From Camellia lanceoleosa (taxonomy: Eukaryota; Streptophyta; Magnoliopsida; Ericales; Theaceae), in contig CM045770.1 of assembly GCA_025200525.1 (NCBI GenBank), positions 118,769,429 through 118,833,428 of the forward strand: a stretch of 64,000 bases of DNA. Direction: 5' to 3'. Below, one piece after another: positions 1-12,200 of this stretch. The notes below the pieces were generated by a model. That model worked only from the letters and a program-made list of their open reading frames with translations, was not told the DNA's origin and made no database searches. Both the position numbers and the translations under genes were made by a program. Position 1 is the first letter of the stretch. Every line of letters starts with the position of its first letter.

Positions 1-3000
1 CAATAATGCAACTAATAGGCTCGACTATCTAAGATAGCATATGAATGCAACACTTGATAACATGCTTTGGAACACGTATTCAAGAAAGTGTATTGAAATA
101 CAATGCAGTTTGAATGATGCGCCGAGCCCGGTGCATGCAAGACAAATAAATAATGCACGCATGCAAAGCATAAGGTATGCTAATTGAAATATGCCCTAAA
201 CTAACCATCAAAAGTTGATAAGTAAAAGGGAGAAAGAAATGGGGTTGGAAGACATGCACATACGCACGCACCCTTATTACAACATTGTGTCCTCGCGACA
301 GAGGGTCCGAATAAATAAGAGCTAAGCTAAGCTACTTATTACAAACCAATTAATTAACTACACGAAGCTAATTAATTATTACAACACAATTGAAATTGAA
401 TGACTAACTAATCTAAGCTAATTAGAATATTACAAAGATGAATTAAATTAGCTAAGCACATTAACTAATTAATTACAAAATCGGCAAATTAAATAACTAA
501 GTAAAGCAGTTAAAATGGCCTCGAGGGGAGGGAGATATGCATGCTCGGTTTGCCTTGCCCGGAAATGCATTGCCTTGCCATGAGTTGTCTCCGTTTGCAC
601 TCACGGTGACCTGAGAGCATCAAACACACTTTCAAGTTGCATCTGCCCCAAAACAGGAGCATTTTGGAAAATTTTGCTACAGGTGGGCCACCTCAACTGG
701 TCAGTAGGCTACCTCAACTGGCCGGCTGGCCAGTATAAGTGGTCGGCAGGCTAGTGCAAGTGGCCGGCCGGCCACTTCCCTTTCCAGAATCCCAACTTTG
801 TTGCAATAGAGATCAACAACGGCACAGCAATGCATTTGCAAGGGAATGTGTGTGCAACTACTCTTCTTATCATTTCTCAAGCTCAAAGTACTCGGCTCTC
901 AAGCCACCAATCATGCATCTCAATGCATGATGGCCAAAGAGCCAAGCTTGCACAATGTTGGTGAATGCACAAACAAGACTTGAAGAGCTTCCACCCTATC
1001 ATGCATGATCAAGGGTGTCGGCGACCGAAAAACATGACACGTTTCATCACTATGAGTATGAAACGTGCCACATTTCTCGTGTTTGGATTAACGTCCGATC
1101 CAAACACAATGCAATGCAAATAACATGCTTATCTTTCAATGCTAAAGCGGCATGCACAAGACTCAATCATGTAAGCAATGCATGCAAGACATGTTAAGGG
1201 ACTAAAATGATGAAACTAGTGAAGGACACAACACTAGAGACATGCAATACAATGCTCCATGGACCAAACCATCCCTAAACAGACGTCATGCATGCCAAAA
1301 CAGTGGCCAAAATGCTCTAAAATGATAGCATGAAAGGCAAGAAAATGATGTTCATGCATTGGCTCCTCAACAAACCATGAGACACAACTCTTAAACACGA
1401 TTAAAGAGTAATATGCATGAGAGTATGACAAGGCTATATGCTCTGAAATTACATGTTAAATGATGCCATATCATACAAACGTCACAAATAAGGCAAGTTA
1501 GAGGACCTAACGGACAAGGCTAGTAAAGAGCACTACACAAGAGGCATGCAATACATACCCTAAACAACTAAACCAGCTCTGGACAGGGCTCAATCATGCC
1601 AAATGGAGCCCAAAAGCTTAGACAAGCATGCATATGTATTGGCTCATAAACAAGGCATAACACACAACCCTCAAAAGCTATGAAGAAGCAAAGTATATGA
1701 GAGTGTGACTACACTATATGCACTAAAATTACATGCTAAATGGTGCTATACCATGCAAACATCACATGCATAACATGTTAAAGGCCTCAAAACTCAAAGC
1801 TAGTCAAAGCCACTTACACCACAACCATACAAGGCAAGCCTCAAAGGGCCAAGACCACTCAAAACAGAGTTAGAGCATGGAAAAACATGAGTAAAAACAT
1901 GCTGAGACAGAGCTAAAATATGCTAGAACAATGGACTAACTCATGAAGCATACTATGCTAACAAGCAAGATTGCACTAGAGGTGTAAGATGTGAGCAACC
2001 AATGATCAAACAAGCCAAAAATCGAGTTATGGCAGGTCTAAAAAGTCACAAAAATATGCTTGAACAAAGCCACAAAGAAGTAGAAACACATGCTCATTTG
2101 GTGGGCCATTAACACAAGCAAGCAAGACAAAAGGAGAGGGGACCACCCCCTCCTATTTGGGACCTCAAAACCACCTTTCCACAACTGAAATTCCTCTAGA
2201 ATTCAGTGATTAAAAGGCCAAAAAGAGATAGTTCCAAAAGCTTTAAAGGATGGCCTAAAAGCTTAGCAAATAAGGCATACAAGGGGGTGAAACACCCCCA
2301 ACTCCCACAGAGCCTCAAACAACCATTTTTAACACTTAAAAATAGATTTTTTTGTAGTTGACAACTAGGCCAAAACAAGCATGCAAAGGTGGCCTAAACT
2401 AGTATACAAAAATAGGCTTAAAAGGGAAAGAAGCTTACCCTTGAAGACAGCAGCAAGATGGCAACAATTCTGAGCCAAAACCAATTCCAAGACCTCAAAT
2501 CAAGCTTCAAAAGACCTCAACTCGAAAGTGAATGTGTTTGACTAGGTGCCTTAGTGCAAATGTATGAAGAAAACACACTTTTAGACTCAATATAGCACAA
2601 ATATAGAAAGAGGGTGAGAATTCTAGAGAGAGGGGGATATTTTTGCTCTGAAAATTGTGAACCCTCAAATAGGGGCAGAGAGCTCCCCTTTTATAGAGCA
2701 AGCAAGCATAAAGCTTGCTTCATCCCTCCATACACATGGAGGATGAGTTTCAGTGAGCCACAGCTGGCTCAAAAGATCTGAAAATATCTAAAAGGGAGAA
2801 AAATTGGCCGCCGGCCAGTTAAGGTGGTCGACCAGCCACTTTCCCTAGCCGACCGGCCACTTGAAGTGGCCTACAAGAGGGAAAAGTGGCCGGCAGATGC
2901 CAAAAGTGGCCGACAAGGCCCTCTTCTCCTCAAGGCAAGAGGCAACAAGGTTTGGCCCAAAAACCAAGGCCAAAACACAAAGTGTTAAGAGGCTCAAAGA

Positions 3001-3116
3001 CAAGGCACCCAGCCGACACCTTCGGGCGCTCGAAACAAGCACAAACATACGCAATCGTCGCGTGCACAAACGACAACGTCTGAGTCTTAAGATCGGTCAA
3101 AAATGGGGTGTCTACA
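1..3116 (-). mobile_element. Long LTR (and possibly adjoining sequence) of a Gypsy-type retrotransposon, minus orientation, left border not seen
   Basis: Read on the minus strand, the block starts at 3116 with TGTAGACACCCC, a start I associate with LTRs of large plant Gypsy elements of the Ogre/Tat/Athila type. A good TATA box (CTATAAAAGG on minus, about 2698-2689) lies about 420 bp into it, as expected for a U3/R boundary. The remaining 2.6 kb has no coding ORF and is rich in GCATGC-like words and GGCCGGCC-rich patches (about 670-780 and 2805-2900). It also holds a degenerate tandem repeat of about 300 bp (1233-1540 against 1540-1800). No CA terminus or target duplication is visible on the left, so the LTR may run past the window start. 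Seen: start motif and TATA. Inferred: that all 3.1 kb is LTR or leader. Confidence 0.5.
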
Positions 3117-4355
3117 GTATTCCATACGAAAACTACCCTAGTTAGTGAGTTTGGAAAAAGTCTTAACTTTATATAATCATTGTTGGTAAATTCACCACAC
3201 TGGCCTGTAAACCTAGCAATGTGCTCCACAGTGGATTGATTTCCATTTCCATAAAAGAGGGTAAAGTCCGGTATCCTAAATCCCCTTGGATATTCATGTA
3301 ACCGATCCACTCATTCTAGGTAAGGCTTTCTGTAAACAAGGGTCTGGACCCCCTAGGCCATGGGTCCATAAATCTCCCTAATAATGTCAGCAATTTGGTC
3401 TCAAGGTAACCATATTTTGTGCTAGTTAGGCCACTATGGGAGGAACAAACACAGGTTTTGGAGGAACTCCATGTGCTTGAGGCCTGCTCGGCCCATGAAA
3501 AGGCACATTGGGGACTGGTTGTCCCTATTATGCTAGTTGATATTGAGGGTATGGTTGTCTTATTGGGACCGGCATTTGCCCCTATGAAAGGTGCTGCTAT
3601 GGGAGAAGGAATAGGTGTTGTTTCTCTCACAACCGCAAAAATTCCTTCCAACCCCCCAGGTGCGAATTCGAACATAGGATTAGTGAACACCCGTGTGCCA
3701 GGCATGGGTTCAAACATGGGATTTGAAAACACTCTCATGCCATTTCCGTGCATTAGCCCAAACTGACCAATTTGTATGGTTTCTCTAGTAGACAATGGTA
3801 CATTTTGACTTGCTAGTGGTCTAGAATGAGCATCATACCATGACTGAGGCACAGGTGATGGCCTCTCATGATTTTGATTACTAGTCTGACCATTAGCTTG
3901 TCCACTATTTTCATAGGTTGCTTTTCTTGAGCCAATCTATACTGAAGAAGATTCATGTTTTCTTCAGTCTACCTTATGACAGGTGGTTGATGAGAGTTCA
4001 TTCGATCCAAAAAAGATGTTACCCATCTTTCCATTGTATACATTAATTGCTGTCCCATAGCATCTACTAGACCTCCCCATGGATTCATTGGTTGGGTAGA
4101 GGGAGCAGTTGATGATCCAGTTTCATGGCCCTGTCCAGTATTTTGGACATGTGTTGCATATTCTGAAGTGTTGGTCAGTTCAACCATTTGTGGAGGATCT
4201 GATAAGACAGGTACATCCATAGGATGTGATATTACATTATCCTCTAGGTTAGGTGCTTCTACCTCTCCTTCAACACCTTCTTCAAGGCATTCATTTTCTC
4301 CCTGTCTCCTACGTCTAGCCATTATAAAGGTCCCACCGGGCGTACTAAAAATATA
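3117..4355 (-). pseudogene. Truncated gag region of a Gypsy retrotransposon
   Basis: The minus-strand reading starts at ATG 4322 with an arginine-rich N terminus, continues through a Pro/Gln/Ser-rich stretch and ends in a segment typical of plant Gypsy gag. That segment holds the words YPRGFRIPDF, GNGNQSTVEHIARF and NNDYIKLRLFPNSLT (about 3290-3130). The frame is broken by a TAG at 3971-3969 and by at least one frameshift between 3960 and 3850 and another near 3316. The coding sequence stops abruptly at 3117, where the start of another LTR (3116) is joined directly, so the rest of gag, the zinc knuckle and all of pol are missing here. A GC-rich leader (ACGCCCGGTGGGACC, 4344-4330) sits where a primer binding site would be; I cannot name the tRNA. 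This is an inactive remnant. Confidence 0.7.
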
Positions 4356-5147
4356 TGTTGGCTTTTTTGGCTTTCGAAGGTTATAAATGTAATTCAAGCG
4401 TGCTAGCGAGGATCAATAAGTCTTTACAGAAATTAATAAATGCTAACCAATTAGTCAAACGATTGCTTCGAAGTTCTTTTAGCCTCAATAAAGAGGACTT
4501 TATTGGTGGCTTGATTTTTTAGGAGAAATTTGAGATGACTTATTAAAACAGAAAAAGGGAACAACAGTGTCAGAAATCAATCTTTTATTAAGTAAACAGG
4601 AACTTACAATGATACCTTCACACTTTCACAGCTTCGAAGAGGAATACAGTGACAGACTAACTTAGAATTACTCCTAGGAATTTGAAGTGCATTACAAGAA
4701 TGTAAAGACTGTAATTTAAAGGACTGGAAAATACAAAGTAAATAAACTGGTTTGTGTATCTGGTTCTGGGTCCTCTGCATTATCAGCATTCGCCTCTATT
4801 TATAGGCTCTAAAGATAACCGTCGAAGAGGCTGAGAGCCATCGAAGTAGGTGGTAACCGTCGAAATGATCTCCATGATCACTGAGTGTGGTTCTGAACAA
4901 TTTGCTTCCACTATTCCAATCTCGTGGTTAGGCTTCCCTCCTGAATTTGAATTTAAACTGTAAACAACCGTTTTGGCCACATTACCTTAGGCATCTTGAC
5001 TATTCCCATGTCTCGTGGATCCATTACCTTTGCTATAAATTGACACACGTCTATTTGATGATTGGAGACTTTCATTAATTCTCGAATTTGACCTTTATGA
5101 TCCACGTGTTAGGCTGTGATAGGTCTGTACAAAATATATAGCCAACA
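4356..5147 (-). mobile_element. 5' LTR (792 bp) of the truncated Gypsy element
   Basis: On the minus strand the block runs from TGTTGGC (5147) to GCCAACA (4356), a perfect 7-bp LTR terminal inverted repeat with TG...CA ends. It lies just upstream of the gag start at 4322 in the same orientation. A strong TATA box (CCTATAAATAGAGG on minus, near 4806-4793) marks the likely start of transcription. The second LTR of this element is not in the window because gag is cut at 3116/3117. No target-site duplication can therefore be tested. Confidence 0.7.
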
Positions 5148-5354
5148 AATTACCATTGTAGCATCCTGGTATTATATCACTTTATTCTTCTCTCCTGGCT
5201 AGTGCATTTCTTTGTCCCTAAATCAAATAAAATTTAAATAGATAAAAAAAAATTAAACAGCTAAAAAAATTCAACATATAGTTTCAAAAGATAAGAAAAA
5301 ATAAAAATTTAACGGATAAGAAAATATTTGAACAGATAGTCAAAAAAAAATTAA
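5148..5354. other. AT-rich spacer, no gene seen
   Basis: Runs of A and T with short degenerate repeats of the type AACAGATAA. No ORF, RNA gene or element ends are recognisable apart from the 9-bp target duplication of the next MITE (AAAAATTAA, 5346-5354). Confidence 0.6.
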
Positions 5355-5723
5355 GGGTAATTCTATTTACACATCGTCAATGCTCTCTGATTGCTTTGTC
5401 ATCGTAAAATTTCAGCCTGTCATTTGGTTCTCGCTGTTTGCCTTCACTTTGCTTCTATAGATTCAACAGAAATTTGGGAGAGAGAAAGAAAGACACGTGA
5501 ATATAAAATTACTGTGAATTGTATTTTGGACATTATTGTTGTTTCAACTTTGATGGTGTGACATCATCTTGTGTTAGAGTGTATATTGTGTTGTGTGAGT
5601 TAAGCTAAAAAAATAATATTATGGCATGTGTTGAGTGAAAAATCAAAATTTTAAAATATTATTGATGTGAACTAAATAATATGGTGTACTGAGAGAATTG
5701 ATAGTGTGTAAATAGAATCACCC
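5355..5723. mobile_element. Mutator-type MITE with 9-bp TSD
   Basis: A 369-bp noncoding element bounded by inverted repeats: GGGTAATTCTATTTACACA at the left and, reverse-complemented, GGGTGATTCTATTTACACAC at the right. It is flanked on both sides by the exact 9-bp direct repeat AAAAATTAA (5346-5354 and 5724-5732). A 9-bp target duplication with extended terminal repeats fits a non-autonomous Mutator derivative. The AT-rich duplication makes the superfamily call less than certain. Confidence 0.7.
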
Positions 5724-6995
5724 AAAAATTAAACAGATAAAATTTTTTCAACAAATAGTCAAAAAAATTCAATAGATAGATTAAGGGTTAAAATTGGAAA
5801 AAAAAAATATCCTCCAAAATAATAAAATGTACTTCTCATCATAATATTTCACAAAGTGCACTTTTTACCAAAGAAAAATACTTATGGGATCTAATGTTTT
5901 TTTTTTTTTTGGTAAATAGATCTAATGCTTTACACCTCTTTAAAATAGACTTTTCACCAAAATGGTTAATTACACCAAGACCTACTCAATTATCAACAAA
6001 TATCAGTTTTACTTCATAATCTATGAACCTATATATATTGACCTTTAAACTATGGAAATTGTATAAATACGTCCCTTTTGAAGTGGTCTAGAAGAGGTGA
6101 ACGTAATACATTTTTATAGTTGAGAGAACCAAAATGCACGGGTTCATAAATTAGGGGATCAAAGTGATATTCGCTATTTTGTTTAGGGGGTTTTGGTGTA
6201 ATTAATTCAAAAAAAAAAATGCATGGATTACATTTGTTTAAGATATGACCCACATAACACCAAATTAATTGAATCAAGGAATTCTAGCATGTGTGGCTAA
6301 CCATTGACCACCAAGTCTCTCTTAAGGGGAGCTTTGTGTTCCACTCTCTAGAATGGAATCAAATACAAAACTTAAATGGTTGCAAGTAATGGGTATAAGT
6401 TAAACTCCCCTTATGTACTAATCTAACAACTAATTATTAAATTTTGTCGATAAAAAAAAAATTTAAATGTACATCATACACTACACATTTGGGATAAGTT
6501 TACAAAGGTAACTGCTTGTAGACTAACATTATGAAAGTAAAATTTAAGAAAGAAAGCCTTGTCAAGTATCCAAGAATTGCTAAAAAAAAATAAAATAAAA
6601 TAAATAAAAACATAGAATACAAGAATGTTAATACTTGACAAGCTCTAGAGAGAATTAAAATAGTTTTGTGGCAACAAAATGCATGAAATGAGATTAAAGA
6701 AAGCCTTTGTCAAGAGTCATTCATACATCTCAATTCTATTGGTAGAAGTGTTAACATTCCAACTGAAATTCTAGTCTACTTCATAATGGGAATTTTCAAA
6801 TCGGGCACACCAACTTGTGTCATTGCATGACAATACTACAACATCTATGTTGATAGACATCTTGTTAAAACCCACAATTATGGGCAGCTTATTTCAACAA
6901 ACTTTTCTAGAAAAAAATTTAGTAACATAGGTCAGTCCAGAAAGCTAATATATATTTCATTTTCTCAGGTTCAAATTCAAGAACTTGCATCTTAA
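5724..6995. other. AT-rich intergenic DNA downstream of the RLP gene, with a foldback repeat
   Basis: No coding sequence is supported. A foldback repeat of about 245 bp lies at 5963-6208, with arms reading GGTTAATTACACCAA at the left and the reverse complement of TTGGTGTAATTAATTC at the right. The right part (about 6700-6995) would be the 3' UTR of the minus-strand RLP gene, whose stop codon is at 6998-6996. No polyadenylation site can be assigned with confidence. Confidence 0.5.
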
Positions 6996-9244
6996 TCAAG
7001 AAGATTTCATACTTCTATTGCAAAAAAACTTCATAAAATTGTCCAAAAAGAAGTAGTACCAAGAGGTCATGCACACTTCAACGAGATGAAACCAAGCTTG
7101 TCGCCAATGAGGATTTATGAACAAAACTGCAACAATCCCCAACAACACAATAACATATGAGACTAGAAAGCTGACATAGAAAACCTCCATATCTATGAAA
7201 CCACCCTCATCAATATTTCTTTCCAGGCCTTTTGACATTGTTGATGTTGATACAGTTTTAGTGCAGTTGGTTTGCAAGGGAAGTCCGCAGAGAAGGGGAT
7301 TTCCCTCATAGCTACTTTCTTCAAAAGTTGCGAACTGAGCTTTTCGATCTGGGGTCGCACCTAATAAGTTGTTGTGTGCCACACTAAAGACTGCTAACTT
7401 GTCCAATTCAATCAGTTGGGAAGGGATACTTCCATTCAATCTATTATAAGATAGATCCAAACTTTCTATCTGCCTTAGTTGTGAGAATGTTGATGGGATT
7501 GATCCAAATAAATTGTTATGAGACAAGTTTAGATCATGGATGTTGCTCAAGTTTCCAATTTCCAATGGGATTTCCCCTGTTAAGTGGTTACAAGAGAGAT
7601 CAACTCCAGTCATGTAGTCCAAAACTTTGCCTTTATATGGATAGGATCCATGCTTTGTTGTGAACTCCACTTCTTGTCGGACATCCAAAGATAGTACAGT
7701 TTGACTACCAGATAAATCATCCGCAAAATACTGCTCTCCTAGTGACTTTGACCCCTTCATAAATTTCTCCAATAGATAAGGATTCAAACCTGTCACATAG
7801 AAAGTTTCTAGAGAAGATTTTTCATGGGTTGCCTCAAAAGGTATGTCACCAAAACAAGGAGGTATGGGACCAAAAAAGTTATTTTGAGAAAGATCCAATA
7901 TGCTTAATTGCTTCAACTGGCATAACTGAACTGGAATTTCACCATCAAAATTATTAAATTTTAAGAGAAGAATGCTCAACCCATGAAGGCTTCCAATCCA
8001 ACTGGGAATGGTACCAGTTAGGTGGTTATCGCTAAGATCTAATGTCACCAAAGAAGAACTGTTGTAAATTGCATGCGTCATTGGACCGCTCAGCTGGTTT
8101 CGGTTCAAGTGGACATGTTTTACTATCGATTGGTTGAAGCAAGACAGTGTAGAACCAGACAAGTTATTCTCTGAAATGTCTAAAAACTCAAGATAACCAA
8201 GTTTGCAAAACTCTACTGGAATAGGACCTTCAAAATGATTTGAGAACATAGCAATTCCCATTAGATTGGACATGTTTCCCATCCATCTTGGAAGCTTTCC
8301 AGACATTTGGTTTTTGCTAATACCAAGTGCTACCAAAGAAGGGGGAATAGACATTGTATTTGGAAATTTTCCTTCGAAATGATTATTGTCCAAATATAAG
8401 TATTGCAATGAGGTTAAATTCACAAACGAAGGAGATATTTGGCCAGACAAATTATTGTTTGATAGTTTGAGGAAGAATAAAACAGGGCAACCAATTGTCA
8501 ACTGCTTTGGTATCTCCCCAGACAAATGATTGTTAGATAAGTCCAAAAGCTCCAAAGAGTACATATTACCTAAAGTAGGAATGCGACCTTGAATATGATT
8601 TCTAGATGTATTTAAACTGAGCATATTTGGAAATATTGAACCTATATTTCTGGGAATTGGGCCCTTAAGATGATTGTCAGAAATATCAATTGAAATGACA
8701 TGGGGATTATGATACGATGGCAGTAAGAAACTCCCAATGAGGGAGCAATTTATTAGATGAAGAACTTCCAATCGTGTATTGTTTTCTAACAACCAAACTG
8801 GAAATGTTGTTCCAATTGAGATGTGTGATAAATCAACTATTCCCAAGTCATATTGGTAAAAGAGAAAATGTGGAAATTTCATACCAAGATTGTTTGATCC
8901 ACAGTTTGATAAACTGAAAACTTGCAGTTGGAACTTAGGAACCCACGTTTGAGACTCAATTTGGTCACTCAATCTGTTGTTGTCACCAAAAAATACCTTA
9001 AGCTTTGAATGGTTACAAAATGAAATAAATGAGACTGAGATTTCGAAATGGTTATATGAAAGGATAAGATATTCAAGTGTTGTGAGATTAGTTAGGGGAG
9101 ATGAAGTAAGATTTCCAGTGAGCTGATTGACAGAGAGGTCCAATGTTCGAATTGATGTTAAGTTTTCCAAACATGAGGGAAGCGTTCCATTAAAACCATT
9201 CTGACTGAGATCTAACTCTTGAAGGTTAGAAAGTTCACACCAAC
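6996..9244 (-). CDS. RLP exon 14: main LRR block, island, membrane span and tail
   Basis: The large 3' exon opens at acceptor TTTCTCAG with WCELSNLQELDLSQNGFNGT. It carries roughly 20 LRRs. A non-LRR island then begins near 7760 and includes FADDLSGSQTVLSLDVRQEV and EFTTKHGSYPYKGKVLDYMT. Four more LRRs lead to the C-terminal cap word YEGNPLLCGLPLQTNC. An acidic stretch (NIDEGGFIDME) precedes one hydrophobic span (YVSFLVSYVIVLLGIVAVLF), followed by NPHWRQAWFHLVE, the tail word shared by this RLP group. The tail also has YFFL, which fits a YxxPhi sorting motif. The span lacks an obvious GxxxG, the motif many RLPs use to pair with SOBIR1. No kinase follows. The first codon of the long ORF at 9170 (TTG) is internal, not a start. 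Confidence 0.9.
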
Positions 9245-12200
9245 CTGAGAAATAAAAGAAGTGATGCTTAGCTTGGACATTTTATCTACATGGAAGCACA
9301 TTCAAATCATAACACAATTAATCCAAGGAATATGATCAAATTGTGAATACCTTGATTAGGTAGGCTTCCATTAAGGCCATTACCCCGCAACGTCAGCACC
9401 ATTAGGGAGGACATTACTCCAACATTATGAAGAAAGATCTTGTCAATGGATGAATAATCCAAATACAACTCCTGTAAGTGTTTCAATTCATCCAACCCTG
9501 AAAGATATAGCTAAATAATTATTTACTAAAAGTTACATGCCATGAAAATATGGTGATACGTTACATGAAAGTCACAAAGATTCTTCAAATATCAAATCAT
9601 TGTGATACATTGATGCATCAGGGCCCAATACCTCAAGCCATATAACAAAAGACAATAGAAAAGGTTACAATACACACTTCTTCTGAAAAAGTTTTGAAAT
9701 TTTGCGGTATTAGTCACAAGCCATTGTGGTTGTTGCGGTTATGCTAGCAAGGGGTGCACTGTAATAAAAGTCTTAATTATGAACTATTTTGGTTACATTA
9801 CGAACTATTGTAGTTATATTAAATACATTAAGAGATTATGAACTATTGTGGTTATGTTATATACATTAAAAAATTATGAACTATTATAGTGAAAAAAATT
9901 GTGAATAGTTGTGGTTTTGTTACAAAACATTTGTACTATAGCCTTTCCTAACATAACTAATCTAATAGAGCTTCCTGCTATTATGGAATGAAAACGCTAC
10001 ACTTACTAACGTGGCGTGCAATATAGAACTTGGTGAAATTTCATTTTAGCCCAAACTATACCTTGATGATCAATTTAACCCTTGTATTTCTTATAATTTT
10101 AATTTTACACCTAAACTATTCAACTTTTGATCAATTGCATCCTCGCCGTCAGCTACCGTCTATAATTAGAGGGCACTTAATACTGTCTTTATTTGAGATT
10201 TCATTTTACTCTCCAAAACTATCCCCAAAATATCAACTAAACACCTAAACAATATGAATAATTAATATTTTTGACATAGTTTGGGGGGCAAAATAAAATT
10301 TCAAACGAAATTTCGGTGCCACATCAGCAACTTTTGTTTTATTGTAAATGATAGCTAACAGTAGGGGTAAAATTGATCCAAAACCAAATAGTTTAGGTGT
10401 AAAATTGAAATTATAAGTACATGGGTTAAATTGATCATCGACATATGGTTTGGGAGGTAAGATGAAATTTCCTCTAGAACTTGAAATTTTAAAATGGGAT
10501 CTAGTAAATTAACATGATGGGAGCCACATCAATTTGAATAAAAAGTTTATAATTTTTTATTTTTTTATTTTTATAATACTACTCTTACCCTATACAAAAT
10601 CTTCTCTATGAGCATTTCTCGTTACCTTAAAAAACATTGGGAGCTCATTTTAGAAAGCATTGTGAACTTAAGTAAATTAATGCCAACCTAAAGTAAGCTT
10701 ACCATCACTAGTAACTAGTCCTTTCAATTTATTCGATCGGAGGTTCAACATCTTTAGCTTGCTTAAACTCTTCGAAGCTGTTGAAAACAATATTGTAAAT
10801 ATATAATCTTACTTATAAATCTTTTTCAACTTAAAAAAAGAGAGCACAACCCTGAAACCTTCACCATTACCTTTTATGTTGTTTATGTCATTGCTACTCA
10901 AGTCTAGCTCCTCTAAGCTACTCATATTATGCAATTCTAAAATGAAAAGAAAAATATTAAAAAAGAAACGGAAATTGAGTAAGCCTTATTGGTTTATAAA
11001 AAGGAAACGAATTGCATAAAATGAAAAGAAAAATATTAAAAAAGAAACGAAAATTGAGTACGCCTTATTGGTTTATAAAAAGGAAACGAATTGTCTACCA
11101 ATCCCAGTAGGTGGTGGAACACATGGATATTGTCGACTTGTTCATGTGGTTACTAACTCGATTTGATACTTGAAAGATTGCCTTTGGTTGTCAATATGTG
11201 AAGAGTTCTATATTGGACTTACCTCCTATGTCAATTGATCCATTCAAATTGTTGTATGATAGGGATAAAGTCTTGAGTGATGAGAGCACACCAAGAAATG
11301 GAAGGATGCTATTTTTGAATGAATTCATATCCAATCGAAGTACCTCCAGCTTGCCTAATACAGATAGTCTTTCAAAACCTGCAAAAATCAATTTCCATTT
11401 CAAGTCACCACAATCCTCACAATAACTGAAAGGAAATGCAAAATTAATATTAAATATATTTTATTGATAAAAAATGGAAAGAAAAATAAAAGAAAGAAAA
11501 AATAGTTAGTTTGTTTACTAAGAAACTTTGAGACCTTCATTTGGGGTAATTAATTGGATAGATAGGTGTGAAAAAAAAAATTGATTGATTGATGTATGTG
11601 TAGAACGTGAGAGAATGAGAGAGAATAAAGAAAAAGTGATTGATTGATTTATTAATAAATAAAAAAGAGAAGGAGAGAGGAGAGAGAAAAAAATAATTTT
11701 TAAAAAATGTTTTAAAAATTTATTAACCAAATATGTCTTTTGATTTTTGGATCTAAATATTATTTTAAAAACTAAACCAAACACTACCTCTATTTTTTAC
11801 TCAACTTCTTAAACAAATAAACTAATTAATAATTTGTGAGAATTGAAGAGAACATTGATGCATCAGGGCCCAATACATCGAGCCATATAACAAAAGACAA
11901 TAGAAAAGGTTACAGTACACACTTCTTGTGAAAAAGTTTTGAAATTTTGCGGCATTAGTCACAAGCCATTGTGGTTGTTGCGGTTATGCTAGCAAGGGGT
12001 GCACTGTAATAAAAGTCTTAATTACGAACTATTTTGGTTACATTATGAACTATTGTAGTTATATTATATACATTAAGAGATTATGAACTATTGTGGTTAT
12101 GTTATATACATTAAAAAATTATGAACTATTATAGTGAAAAAAATTGTGAATAGTTGTGGTTTTGTTACAAAACATTTGTACTATAGCCATTCCTAACATA

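Larger units (their letters stand above)
9608..11852. repeat. Direct tandem duplication inside the RLP gene, copy 1
   Basis: A 2245-bp block starting CATTGATGCATCAGGGCCC and ending GAATTGAAGAGAA is repeated immediately at 11853-14108. Introns and exons match throughout, with only scattered substitutions and a few small indels. It contains exons 10, 11 and 12 and an internal foldback repeat (10034-10470). Confidence 0.95.

Noticed and set aside
2845..3145. Plus- and minus-strand frames of 65-94 codons
   Set aside because: They lie in the U3 of the long LTR and show no family; one minus frame simply runs from gag into the LTR.
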